Assembly: GCF_000282995.1 (NCBI RefSeq)
Contig: NZ_ALEE01000831.1
Span: forward strand, 1 to 8,652
DNA from: Melaminivora alkalimesophila
GTDB lineage: Bacteria > Pseudomonadota > Gammaproteobacteria > Burkholderiales > Burkholderiaceae_C
DNA length: 8,652 bases
Reading direction: 5' to 3'
Part shown: piece by piece, positions 1 through 6,978 of the stretch
Layout: every line of letters starts with the position of its first letter
Numbering within the stretch: position 1 is the first letter of the stretch
Translations under genes and position numbers: made by a program
Notes under the pieces: model-generated
Database searches by the model: none
What the model saw: only the letters and a program-made list of their open reading frames with translations
Told to the model about the DNA's origin: nothing

Positions 1-89
1 TCGGCGGCAGCCGGCGCGGTGGTGCCGCCCTGCCAGGGGTCGGAAGAGGTTTCAGGGGGTGCGGACGTGGGTGCCAGCGTATCGCTCAT
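1..89 (-). CDS. proW: Probable glycine betaine/proline ABC permease, N-terminal fragment (proW-like)
   Basis: Only the first 29 codons are in the window; the gene runs off the left edge. It starts at an ATG (89-87) with an AAGGAG ribosome binding site about 7 bases upstream. The visible N-terminus (MSDTLAPTSAPPETSSDPWQ...) is rich in Pro, Thr, Ser and Ala with no hydrophobic segment yet, which fits the cytoplasmic N-terminal extension of ProW-type permeases. The product name rests on context: the gene starts 26 bp after the proV stop on the same strand, and proV-proW-proX is the usual order for this osmoprotectant importer. Homology cannot be shown from so few residues, and another subunit is possible. 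Confidence 0.55.
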   Translation of the reverse strand, partial: MSDTLAPTSAPPETSSDPWQGGTTAPAAA

Positions 90-115
90 GGGCAGTCTCC
101 TTCGTTCGTCTGGGT

Positions 116-1405
116 TCAATGGGCGGGGGCCACGGGCTGGGCGGCGGCGCCAGGGAAATGGGGGTTGAGCTGCAGCGGCGCGCTCTCGGGCTGCGGCGGC
201 GGCACGTGGGGGGTGTCACGGTCCAGGAAGCGCATCACGCTGGTGCGGCTGACGACGCCCAGGTACTTGCCGCCCTCGTCCACGACCGGCAGCGGGCAGG
301 GCGCTTCTGCCATGGGGCCGAACAGCTCGACCACCGGCGTGTCCGCCCCGATTGGCTGCACATTGCCAAGGAAGGCGTGGCGCAGGCCGAGCGGGCCCTG
401 GTGGCCTTGCAGCGCCTGGCGCAGCGACTGGGACGAGACCACGCCCAGCAGGCGCTTGTCGCTGGCGAGCACATAGGCGTGCTCGCGGTCGGAGTCCTCC
501 AGGATGCGCAGCGCCGCGCGGCAGCCGCGGTCCTCGTGCGCCGAGACCACGGTGAGTGCCTGGCGCGCGATGTCGGCGGCCTTGAAAACGGCAGCGGCGT
601 CGACGCCGCGCACGAAGCTGCGCACGTAGTCGTTGGCCGGGCAGCGCAGGATCTCGTCGGGCGTGCCCACCTGCACCACGTGGCCGTCCTTCATGATGGC
701 GATGCGGTCGCCGATGCGCATGGCCTCGTCCAGGTCGTGCGAGATGAAGACGATGGTGCGGCGCTTGACTTCCTGCAGGCGCAAGAGCTCGGACTGCATC
801 TCCGTGCGGATGATCGGATCCAGCGCCGAGAAGGCTTCGTCCATCAGCAGGATCGAGGGGTCGGAGGCCAGCGCCCGCGCCAGGCCGACGCGCTGCTGCA
901 TGCCGCCCGAGAGCTCGTCGGGGTAGCTTGCCCCCCAGCCGCTCAGGCCGACCTGCTCGAGCGCCTCCTCGGCGGCGCGCTCGCGCTCCTCGCGGCGGAC
1001 GCCGGCCAGTTCCAGTCCAAAGGCCGTGTTGGCCAGCACCGTGAGGTGCGGCATCAGCGCAAAGGACTGGAACACCATGGAGATGTCCTTGCGCCGCAGC
1101 GCCCGCAGTTCGCGCTCGCTGATGGCGCCGATGTCCTGGCCGTCGACCAGCACGCGGCCGCTGGTGGGCTCGATCAGGCGGTTGAGCATGCGCACCAGGG
1201 TGGATTTGCCCGAGCCCGACAGGCCCATGACGACGAAGATCTCGCCGGGTTCGATGGTGAAACTGGCGTCGAAGACGCCGATGGACTGGCCCGTGCGCGC
1301 CAGGATTTCCTGCTTGCTCAGGCCCTGCTCGACCAGCGCGAGCGCTTCCTTGGGCGAGTCGCCGAAGACCTTGAAGACACGGTCGATGATGATTTGCTTG
1401 GCCAC
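116..1405 (-). CDS. proV: Glycine betaine/L-proline ABC transporter ATP-binding protein ProV
   Basis: This is the cytoplasmic ATPase that powers import of glycine betaine/proline-type osmoprotectants with a ProW permease and ProX binding protein. The 429-aa product has every ABC motif: Walker [10 protein letters not shown] (61-69), Q-loop Gln113, signature LSGGM (165-169), Walker B ILLMDE (185-190), D-loop SALD (193-196) and H-loop His223. The N-terminal stretch FKVFGD...[11 protein letters not shown] is the ProV/OpuAA family extension, and the whole domain closely follows remembered E. coli ProV (400 aa). Residues about 280-395 form two CBS-type repeats (LLGVVS..., KYLGVVS...), which in this family gate transport by ionic strength. 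The last 30 or so residues are a Pro/Ala-rich tail that E. coli ProV lacks. The GTG at 1405 was chosen over the upstream ATG at 1477 because GGGAGGAG lies 7 bases before it and family homology begins there. A permease gene follows 26 bp downstream. Confidence 0.95.
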   Translation of the reverse strand: MAKQIIIDRVFKVFGDSPKEALALVEQGLSKQEILARTGQSIGVFDASFTIEPGEIFVVMGLSGSGKSTLVRMLNRLIEPTSGRVLVDGQDIGAISERELRALRRKDISMVFQSFALMPHLTVLANTAFGLELAGVRREERERAAEEALEQVGLSGWGASYPDELSGGMQQRVGLARALASDPSILLMDEAFSALDPIIRTEMQSELLRLQEVKRRTIVFISHDLDEAMRIGDRIAIMKDGHVVQVGTPDEILRCPANDYVRSFVRGVDAAAVFKAADIARQALTVVSAHEDRGCRAALRILEDSDREHAYVLASDKRLLGVVSSQSLRQALQGHQGPLGLRHAFLGNVQPIGADTPVVELFGPMAEAPCPLPVVDEGGKYLGVVSRTSVMRFLDRDTPHVPPPQPESAPLQLNPHFPGAAAQPVAPAH

Positions 1406-1412
1406 GTGGTGG

Positions 1413-1420
1413 CTCCTCCC
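1413..1420 (-). promoter_or_regulatory. Strong Shine-Dalgarno fixing the proV GTG start
   Basis: On the minus strand this reads GGGAGGAG and lies 7 bases before the GTG at 1405. It decides the start: the in-frame ATG at 1477 would add 24 residues with no family similarity and would place this site inside the coding region. Confidence 0.8.
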
Positions 1421-1497
1421 TCGTTCCAGTTGGCGTGCAACCCCCGGGGCTCCCGCACGCAGGAGCTGCCGAGGCACGAAGGCCGAAGCGCGAGAAG

Positions 1498-1516
1498 GCG
1501 TGCAGCGGCTGCACGC
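1498..1516. repeat. Inverted repeat in the proV leader
   Basis: GCGTGCAG and CTGCACGC form perfect 8-bp arms around a CGG triloop. The hairpin lies about 95 bases upstream of the proV start codon and would be in the proV transcript. No T run follows on either strand, so it does not look like a simple terminator. It could be a leader structure or a protein-binding site. Confidence 0.5.
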
Positions 1517-1762
1517 GGATCAACCCCGATGCGACGGCACCGCCGAGGCCCCCGGCGCAATTGCGCAAGGAGCGGCTGGGATGGCCGTGAAGCGGACACA
1601 GGAAAGAACACCAGTGACCTGGTCGGCCCGAATGGCACGCGCGAGGTGCGCAAGGGCCTCAAGAGGAGGCACGCGGCGGCGGAAGAGGCCGGGCAGGGGA
1701 CTTCCGGGCCAGCGTGGGTGCCGCAGCGCGGCCGACAGGCAGCGGGACACCAGGGGCATCAG

Positions 1763-1778
1763 GGCCGAAGCTTCGGCC
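1763..1778. repeat. Perfect 16-bp palindrome
   Basis: GGCCGAAGCTTCGGCC is a perfect palindrome with no spacer, centred on AAGCTT. The 9-mer GGCCGAAGC recurs at 1481-1489 in the same intergenic region. A gapless palindrome makes a poor RNA hairpin and is more like a dimeric protein-binding site. Function unknown. Confidence 0.45.
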
Positions 1779-1872
1779 TGGACGGCAGTGCGCCTGCGGT
1801 TGAAAAACGACGCGCTGCCGCGGGGATCCAACCCCGCATCGGCCACCGCTCAGGGCGCCGGCAAGGTGGATG

Positions 1873-1958
1873 ACCTGCATGGCAGGTGGTAAAACACCCC
1901 GAGGATTATAGGGATTTGAATATCCCTACGAAAATACCACGTCTTCCAAATTGTGGTA
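1873..1958. promoter_or_regulatory. Dyad cluster, probable operator region of acs and/or proV
   Basis: Three inverted repeats lie in 86 bases. ACCTGC/GCAGGT has a 3-base spacer (1873-1887). TAGGGAT/ATCCCTA has a 6-base spacer (1909-1928). TACCAC/GTGGTA has a 12-base spacer (1935-1958). GTGGTAA also occurs as a direct repeat at 1886-1892 and 1953-1959, so the hexamer GTGGTA is present three times counting both strands. Such clustering beside a catabolic gene like acs is typical of regulator binding, but I do not recognise the motif of a specific regulator. Confidence 0.45.
1905..1910 (-). promoter_or_regulatory. Possible -10 element for leftward (proV) transcription
   Basis: The minus strand reads exactly TATAAT here, inside the only AT-rich patch of the intergenic region. 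No good -35 is present: the sequences 16-18 bases upstream (around 1927-1934) match TTGACA at only about two positions. The element overlaps the TAGGGAT/ATCCCTA dyad at 1909-1928, so a bound regulator could block it or substitute for the missing -35. If used, transcription would start near 1898 and read toward proV. Confidence 0.35.
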
Positions 1959-2080
1959 ATAGGAAATTTGTCTCGGGATCCTGGCCGGACGGGGTGCGTG
2001 GCGCAGCGGCGTGCCAGGAAGGGGCGTCAGTAGCCTGTAAGTCCCGCGTCCGACATTCGGGCCAGAACATTCAGCTTTGC

Positions 2081-2086
2081 AGGAGA
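2081..2086 (+). promoter_or_regulatory. Shine-Dalgarno of acs
   Basis: AGGAGA lies 6 bases before the ATG at 2093. It fixes the acs start over the in-frame ATG at 1886, which would add 69 residues that do not resemble acetyl-CoA synthetases and lacks a ribosome binding site. Confidence 0.8.
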
Positions 2087-2092
2087 CACACC

Positions 2093-4066
<1,974 letters not shown>

Positions 4067-4090
<24 letters not shown>

Positions 4091-4120
4091 TCCAGGCGGC
4101 AGCGTGAGCTGCCGGCGCGC
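4067..4120 (+). repeat. 54-bp direct repeat, copy 1 (acs end)
   Basis: This copy is identical to 4194-4247 over 54 bases. It begins with GATC inside acs, includes the last codons (DQLAQTN, stop), and carries two hairpin parts: most of the long stem above, and a second stem CGGCAGC/GCTGCCG (4097-4103/4108-4114) closed by a GTGA tetraloop of the GNRA type. The flanking bases on both sides differ from those of copy 2. Confidence 0.9.
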
Positions 4121-4144
4121 AGCGCTTGCGGGGTTCGGGGCGCA

Positions 4145-4167
4145 CTCATATCGCGCAGCGATGTGAG
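4145..4167 (+). repeat. Hairpin between the two 54-bp copies
   Basis: CTCATATCGC (4145-4154) and GCGATGTGAG (4158-4167) form a 10-bp stem with a GCA loop. The one non-Watson-Crick pair is T4149 with G4163, a U-G wobble in plus-strand RNA but an A-C mismatch in minus-strand RNA, which mildly favours a plus-strand transcript. It lies in the 73-bp spacer between the repeats. Confidence 0.5.
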
Positions 4168-4193
4168 GTGTGCACCAGAATCGCGTCCGATCC

Positions 4194-4247
4194 GATCAAT
4201 TGGCGCAGACCAATTGATCCAGGCGGCAGCGTGAGCTGCCGGCGCGC
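4194..4247 (+). repeat. 54-bp direct repeat, copy 2 (intergenic)
   Basis: An exact copy of 4067-4120, starting 127 bp further on, entirely outside any gene. Its first stem is 10 bp (4194-4203 with 4210-4219) instead of 14 bp, because the four extra pairing bases of copy 1 lie outside the repeat. The GTGA-looped second stem is intact. This suggests, but does not prove, that copy 1 is the parent. Confidence 0.9.
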
Positions 4248-4256
4248 CCCTGCCCT

Positions 4257-4278
4257 GGCCGCCTGCGGGCGGCCTTTT
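4257..4278 (+). terminator. Rho-independent terminator after acs
   Basis: A 7-bp GC-only stem, GGCCGCC (4257-4263) with GGCGGCC (4268-4274), has a TGCG loop and is followed directly by TTTT (4275-4278). It lies 166 bp after the acs stop and 125 bp before the next plus-strand gene, so it most likely ends the acs transcript after the repeat array. The T run is short. Confidence 0.6.
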
Positions 4279-4347
4279 CGCGCAGGCAGCATGTAGGCGC
4301 GGGCCGCAAACCGCAGGAGCCAAGCGGCACACGGCGCCCGCTTGGGG

Positions 4348-4353
4348 TACAAC
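4348..4353 (+). promoter_or_regulatory. Possible -10 for the LapA-like gene
   Basis: TACAAC in the context TTGGGGTACAAC matches the -10 consensus at four of six bases and lies about 50 bases before the ATG at 4404. No good -35 is found 16-18 bases upstream. The position downstream of the acs terminator supports it; the match itself is weak. Confidence 0.3.
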
Positions 4354-4403
4354 AGCGGTCTGCCCGGTTGCTGCCCGGGCGCCATCCATCGAGAGCCTGT
4401 CCC

Positions 4404-4892
4404 ATGAATCTGCGCACCCTGTTTCTCCTGCTCATCGTGGTTGCGATCGGCGCACTTGCCGCGCTGAACTGGACCACCCTGTCCACGCCGACGACCGTCT
4501 CCCTGGGCGTGACCTCCATCGTGGCCCCGCTGGGCCTGCTGATGCTGGGCCTTACGGCAGTGCTGGCGGTGTTCTTTGTGGCCTATGTCCTGGCGCTGCA
4601 CGGCTCGGTGCTGGTCGAGACGCGCCGCCACACCAAGGAACTGTCGGCGCAGCGCGAACTGGCCGACAAGGCCGAAGCCTCGCGCTTCACCGAACTGCGC
4701 GGCTTCCTGGAGAGCCAGCAGACGGCCCTGCTGGCGCGCATGGATGCGCTGGAGGCGCGCATGAACGCCCGGGCGCGCGAGTCGGAGAACGTCACGGCCG
4801 CCTACGTCGGCCAGCTGGAAGACCAGCTGCAGCGCCGCGGCGGGCCCCAGGGCCCGGTCAATCCGCCGATCGAACCCAGCCTGCGCCTGTGA
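4404..4892 (+). CDS. Small two-helix inner-membrane protein with coiled-coil tail, LapA/DUF1049-like
   Basis: The 162-aa product starts at ATG 4404, with a modest GAGAG ribosome site 8 bases upstream. It has a first transmembrane segment at about residues 4-22, a short extracytoplasmic loop with NWTTLSTPTTVSLG, and a second at about 42-66. A charged, Ala/Glu/Arg-rich helical region (about 72-145) follows, likely a coiled coil in the cytoplasm, then a Pro-rich end. The two helices and the Asn-x-x-x-...-Val-Ser-Leu loop resemble the LapA (DUF1049) layout known from lipopolysaccharide assembly proteins, but the match is to topology more than sequence, and the tail is longer than in LapA. It is a single-gene unit between terminators. 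Enzyme function is unlikely; an assembly or scaffold role is a guess. Confidence 0.8.
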   Translation: MNLRTLFLLLIVVAIGALAALNWTTLSTPTTVSLGVTSIVAPLGLLMLGLTAVLAVFFVAYVLALHGSVLVETRRHTKELSAQRELADKAEASRFTELRGFLESQQTALLARMDALEARMNARARESENVTAAYVGQLEDQLQRRGGPQGPVNPPIEPSLRL

Positions 4893-4920
4893 GCGGCGGC
4901 AGGCCTCAGGAGCGACAGAA

Positions 4921-4948
4921 AAGCCGCAGGGCTTGCGCGCTGCGGCTT
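4921..4948. terminator. Bidirectional terminator between convergent genes
   Basis: AAGCCGCAG (4921-4929) pairs with CTGCGGCTT (4940-4948) around a 10-base loop. On the minus strand the stem ends in GGCTTTTCTG; on the plus strand it is followed by TTCTCAAGCTTTT. It lies 28 bp after the LapA-like gene stop and 40 bp beyond the end of the opposing cytochrome gene, so it can serve both. Confidence 0.7.
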
Positions 4949-4988
4949 CTCAAGCTTTTCAGGTGGCACGGGCCCGCGGCCCGAGACA

Positions 4989-5294
4989 TCACTTCAGCGA
5001 GAGCACCCAGTCGGCCAGCTTCTTGGCCTCGTCGGGCTTCACCTGGGGGTTGGCCGGCATCGGCACCGGACCCCAGATGCCGGAGCTGCCCTTCATGATG
5101 TGCTCGGCCAGCTTGTCGGCCGCGCCTGCCTGGCCGGCGTACTTGGCCGCCACGTCCTTGTAGGCGGGGCCGACCAGCTTCTTGTCCACGGCATGGCAGG
5201 CCATGCAGTTCTTGGAAGTGGCCAGGGCCTGGTCGGCGAAGGCGGGTGCTGCCACCGACAGCGACATGGCAAGGGTGATCAAGGTACGCTTCAT
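4989..5294 (-). CDS. Periplasmic cytochrome c551/c552-type class I c-type cytochrome
   Basis: This small monohaem electron carrier has a Sec signal peptide ([20 protein letters not shown], cleavage after Ala20) and a mature part of about 81 aa, the usual size of c551/c552 proteins. The haem site is CMACH (Cys30, Cys33, His34). The sixth ligand is Met79 in the segment [13 protein letters not shown], which is characteristic of Pseudomonas c551 and the Nitrosomonas/Hydrogenobacter c552 proteins. Family members pass electrons to nitrite reductase cd1, cytochrome c peroxidase or terminal oxidases; no such partner is in the window, so its partner here is open. An AGGA ribosome site lies about 8 bases upstream of the ATG at 5294. 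The gene is monocistronic, convergent with the LapA-like gene and divergent from the Trp-rich gene. Confidence 0.93.
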   Translation of the reverse strand: MKRTLITLAMSLSVAAPAFADQALATSKNCMACHAVDKKLVGPAYKDVAAKYAGQAGAADKLAEHIMKGSSGIWGPVPMPANPQVKPDEAKKLADWVLSLK

Positions 5295-5338
5295 GGTGAG
5301 GTTCCTGTGGGGTTGCGATACATTTGCGTTCTGCTGTG

Positions 5339-5344
5339 ATTGTA
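5339..5344 (-). promoter_or_regulatory. Probable -10 of the cytochrome c gene
   Basis: The minus strand reads TACAAT, five of six matches to the -10 consensus, 44 bases before the ATG at 5294. No clear -35 is seen 16-18 bases upstream. It lies in the 107-bp divergent gap shared with the Trp-rich gene. Confidence 0.45.
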
Positions 5345-5401
5345 GTGGTCGACGCCGGCCGCAGGGTAGGAAATGGCCGCGCGGGCCGGGAGGTTGAGCC
5401 G

Positions 5402-5644
5402 ATGTATGTGCTGCTTTTGGGCCTGCTGTTGACGGCGCTCAAATACCTGGAGGTCGATCCGGTCGCGCAGTGGGCCTGGTGGTGGGTGCTGTCGCCCTTT
5501 GCCGTCACCGCCGTCTGGTGGGCGTGGTCCGATGCCTCCGGGCGGACCAAGCGCAAGGCCATGGAGAAGATGGATCGGCGCAAGGCCGAGCGCCTGCAAA
5601 AGCAAAAGGAAGCGCTCGGCATGGGGCCGCGGCGGCGCCGCTGA
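5402..5644 (+). CDS. Small Trp-rich membrane protein (TIGR04438-like)
   Basis: The 80-aa product starts at ATG 5402 with GGGAGG 8 bases upstream; an in-frame upstream GTG at 5324 lacks a ribosome site. It has two hydrophobic segments: residues 1-16 ([16 protein letters not shown]) and about 23-43, which contains seven Trp (24, 26, 27, 28, 39, 40, 42) in [11 protein letters not shown] and VWWAW. A highly basic tail follows ([21 protein letters not shown], ending RRRR). This pattern matches the small Trp-rich protein family I know from betaproteobacteria. No function is established. The basic tail should face the cytoplasm and could touch nucleic acid or lipid head groups, which is inference. 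It is divergent from the cytochrome gene and converges on hemY with only 31 bp between stops. Confidence 0.88.
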   Translation: MYVLLLGLLLTALKYLEVDPVAQWAWWWVLSPFAVTAVWWAWSDASGRTKRKAMEKMDRRKAERLQKQKEALGMGPRRRR

Positions 5645-5675
5645 CGGGCTTTTGCGCCCGCCCGCGCCGCGCGCC

Positions 5676-6959
5676 CTAGGGGGCCGCCAGCGCGGCTTCT
5701 TTCCAGGCTTGGGCGGCGGCCTGCGCATCGCCGCGTTGCTCGGCAAGGCGGGCCAGCTCCTTCCAGGCGCGCGCCTTCAGGGCCGCCTCGCCCAGGCGCG
5801 GGGCTGCCTGGGCGAGCTGCTGCTGGGCCTTGCCCCACAGGCCACGGTGCACGCAGGCCATGGCCGCCAGGTACTGCAGGCGGGGATCCTGGGGATGCGC
5901 GCGTTGGGCGGACTCGATGCGGCCCAGCCATGCCGCGTCCAGGCCTTCCAGGTTGTCCTGCAGCGTCAGGATGAGCCGCAGACCGCGCGGCCCACCCAGC
6001 GCCTCGCGCCCGCCCGAGACCATGTCCTCCCAGACCGGCAGCAGCCAGGCCCGCACCTGGGATGGGTCGCCGCCCAGGCGCGCCAGGCGCTGCGCGGCAT
6101 GCACCGCCACGTCGGGGATCCGGCGCTCGCTGCCCTCCAGGCCCTGCCACAGGCGGTCGAGCTGGGCGGGGTCGTGTGCCGTGTCGAGCAGTTCCAGCAA
6201 CAGGCCGCGCAGCAGGCTGGCCGCCGCCGCCGGCGAGAAGGCGTTGTGCTTGGCGAGCAGGCGTGCCGTCTCCAGGGCCTCCGGGATGTGCCGCGCCAGC
6301 CGGGCGGCCTTCAAGCGCACGCGCAGCGCCAGGGTGCGGCGCGCGGCCCCCGAAGGCAGGGCGGCCAGCCGCTCCAGTGCGGCCGCGGCGTCGCGCTCGT
6401 CCAGCGCCCAGCGCGCCGCACGCAATTGCACGCCCTCACGCAACTCGGCCAGCCCGTCCTGGCCGTTGGCGGGAATTCCGTCGAGCGCGGCCTGCAGGTG
6501 GGCTTCGCGGCGTGCGCTGTCCTGCAGTGCGTGCGAGGCCTCGGCGGCGACCACGTGCGCGAGGGTGCGCAGGTGCAGGCAGTGTGGCACCTTGCCGGCC
6601 GCGTCCGCCAGGGATTCCTGCTGGGTGATCGCAGACTGGGCCGCGCGCCGGGCACGCAGGAAGCGGCCGGCCAGCAGCTGCGCCAGGGCGTCGAGCAGGG
6701 CGCCATGCATGGCACGCTCGCGCTGCTGGCGGCGCCAGCGCTGGGCGCGCAGCGGCAGCTCGAGCAGCGCCGCGCTGCCGCGCAGGGCGGCGTGCAGCAG
6801 GGCAAAGGCGCCCACCAGCAGCAGCAGCACCATGTTGAGCGACAGGTCGATGCGGTAGGGCGGCCAGAACAGGGTCACCGTGCCCTGGTTGTTGCCCGCA
6901 AACAGGGCGGCCGCGACGGCGACGCCGAACAGTGCCAAGAGCCAGAGTGCGACGCGCAT
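5676..6959 (-). CDS. hemY: Haem biosynthesis-associated TPR protein HemY
   Basis: The 427-aa product has a HemY N-terminal domain: a first transmembrane segment at about residues 3-22, the conserved stretch NNQGTVTLFWPPYRIDLSLN (23-42), and a second segment at about 41-59. A basic region and AGRFLRARRAA (97-107) follow. The rest is Ala/Leu/Arg-rich helical repeats of the TPR type, with motifs such as LEGLDAAWLGRIESAQRAHPQDPRLQYLAAMACVHRG broken across helices near the C-terminus. It is anchored in the inner membrane with the TPR part expected on the periplasmic side. Its exact role in tetrapyrrole metabolism is unsettled; it is not the protoporphyrinogen oxidase also called HemY in Gram-positives. 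It is the last gene of the hemD-hemX-hemY run, starting 19 bp after hemX with a poor ribosome site, and ends in TAG. Confidence 0.92.
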   Translation of the reverse strand: MRVALWLLALFGVAVAAALFAGNNQGTVTLFWPPYRIDLSLNMVLLLLVGAFALLHAALRGSAALLELPLRAQRWRRQQRERAMHGALLDALAQLLAGRFLRARRAAQSAITQQESLADAAGKVPHCLHLRTLAHVVAAEASHALQDSARREAHLQAALDGIPANGQDGLAELREGVQLRAARWALDERDAAAALERLAALPSGAARRTLALRVRLKAARLARHIPEALETARLLAKHNAFSPAAAASLLRGLLLELLDTAHDPAQLDRLWQGLEGSERRIPDVAVHAAQRLARLGGDPSQVRAWLLPVWEDMVSGGREALGGPRGLRLILTLQDNLEGLDAAWLGRIESAQRAHPQDPRLQYLAAMACVHRGLWGKAQQQLAQAAPRLGEAALKARAWKELARLAEQRGDAQAAAQAWKEAALAAP

Positions 6960-6978
6960 GGGAGAGCCCGTCCCGGGT

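Larger units (their letters stand above)
1406..2092. other. Divergent intergenic region between proV and acs
   Basis: These 687 bases separate the proV start (minus) from the acs start (plus). Short open frames occur on both strands, but none has a good ribosome binding site, recognisable protein or domain, so I call no gene. Roughly 1406-1870 is as GC-rich as the genes and contains several palindromes. About 1888-1970 is clearly AT-rich, as expected of a promoter/operator zone. The last 120 bases before acs are GC-rich leader. The region must carry the promoters for both divergent units and would leave proV with a 5' leader near 490 bases if the minus-strand TATAAT at 1905-1910 is used. Confidence 0.7.

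Noticed and set aside
59..1873. 604-codon open frame on the plus strand opposite proV
   Set aside because: It lies antisense to a gene with complete ABC motifs; the translation is low-complexity His/Arg/Ala/Gly-rich, as expected for the reverse frame of GC-rich codons.
1520..1880. Short minus-strand frames of 108 and 73 codons in the proV-acs gap
   Set aside because: Neither has a ribosome binding site, recognisable motif or protein-like composition; the second starts inside a dyad. Kept as intergenic.
1960..2090. Sigma-54 promoter for acs (TGG...GC pairs near 1981 and 2001)
   Set aside because: The GG-GC spacing is one base too long in both candidates, so neither fits the -24/-12 consensus.
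5645..5660. Terminator between the Trp-rich gene and hemY
   Set aside because: CGGGC/GCCCG around TTTTGC is only a 5-bp stem with no T run after it on either strand; too weak to call.
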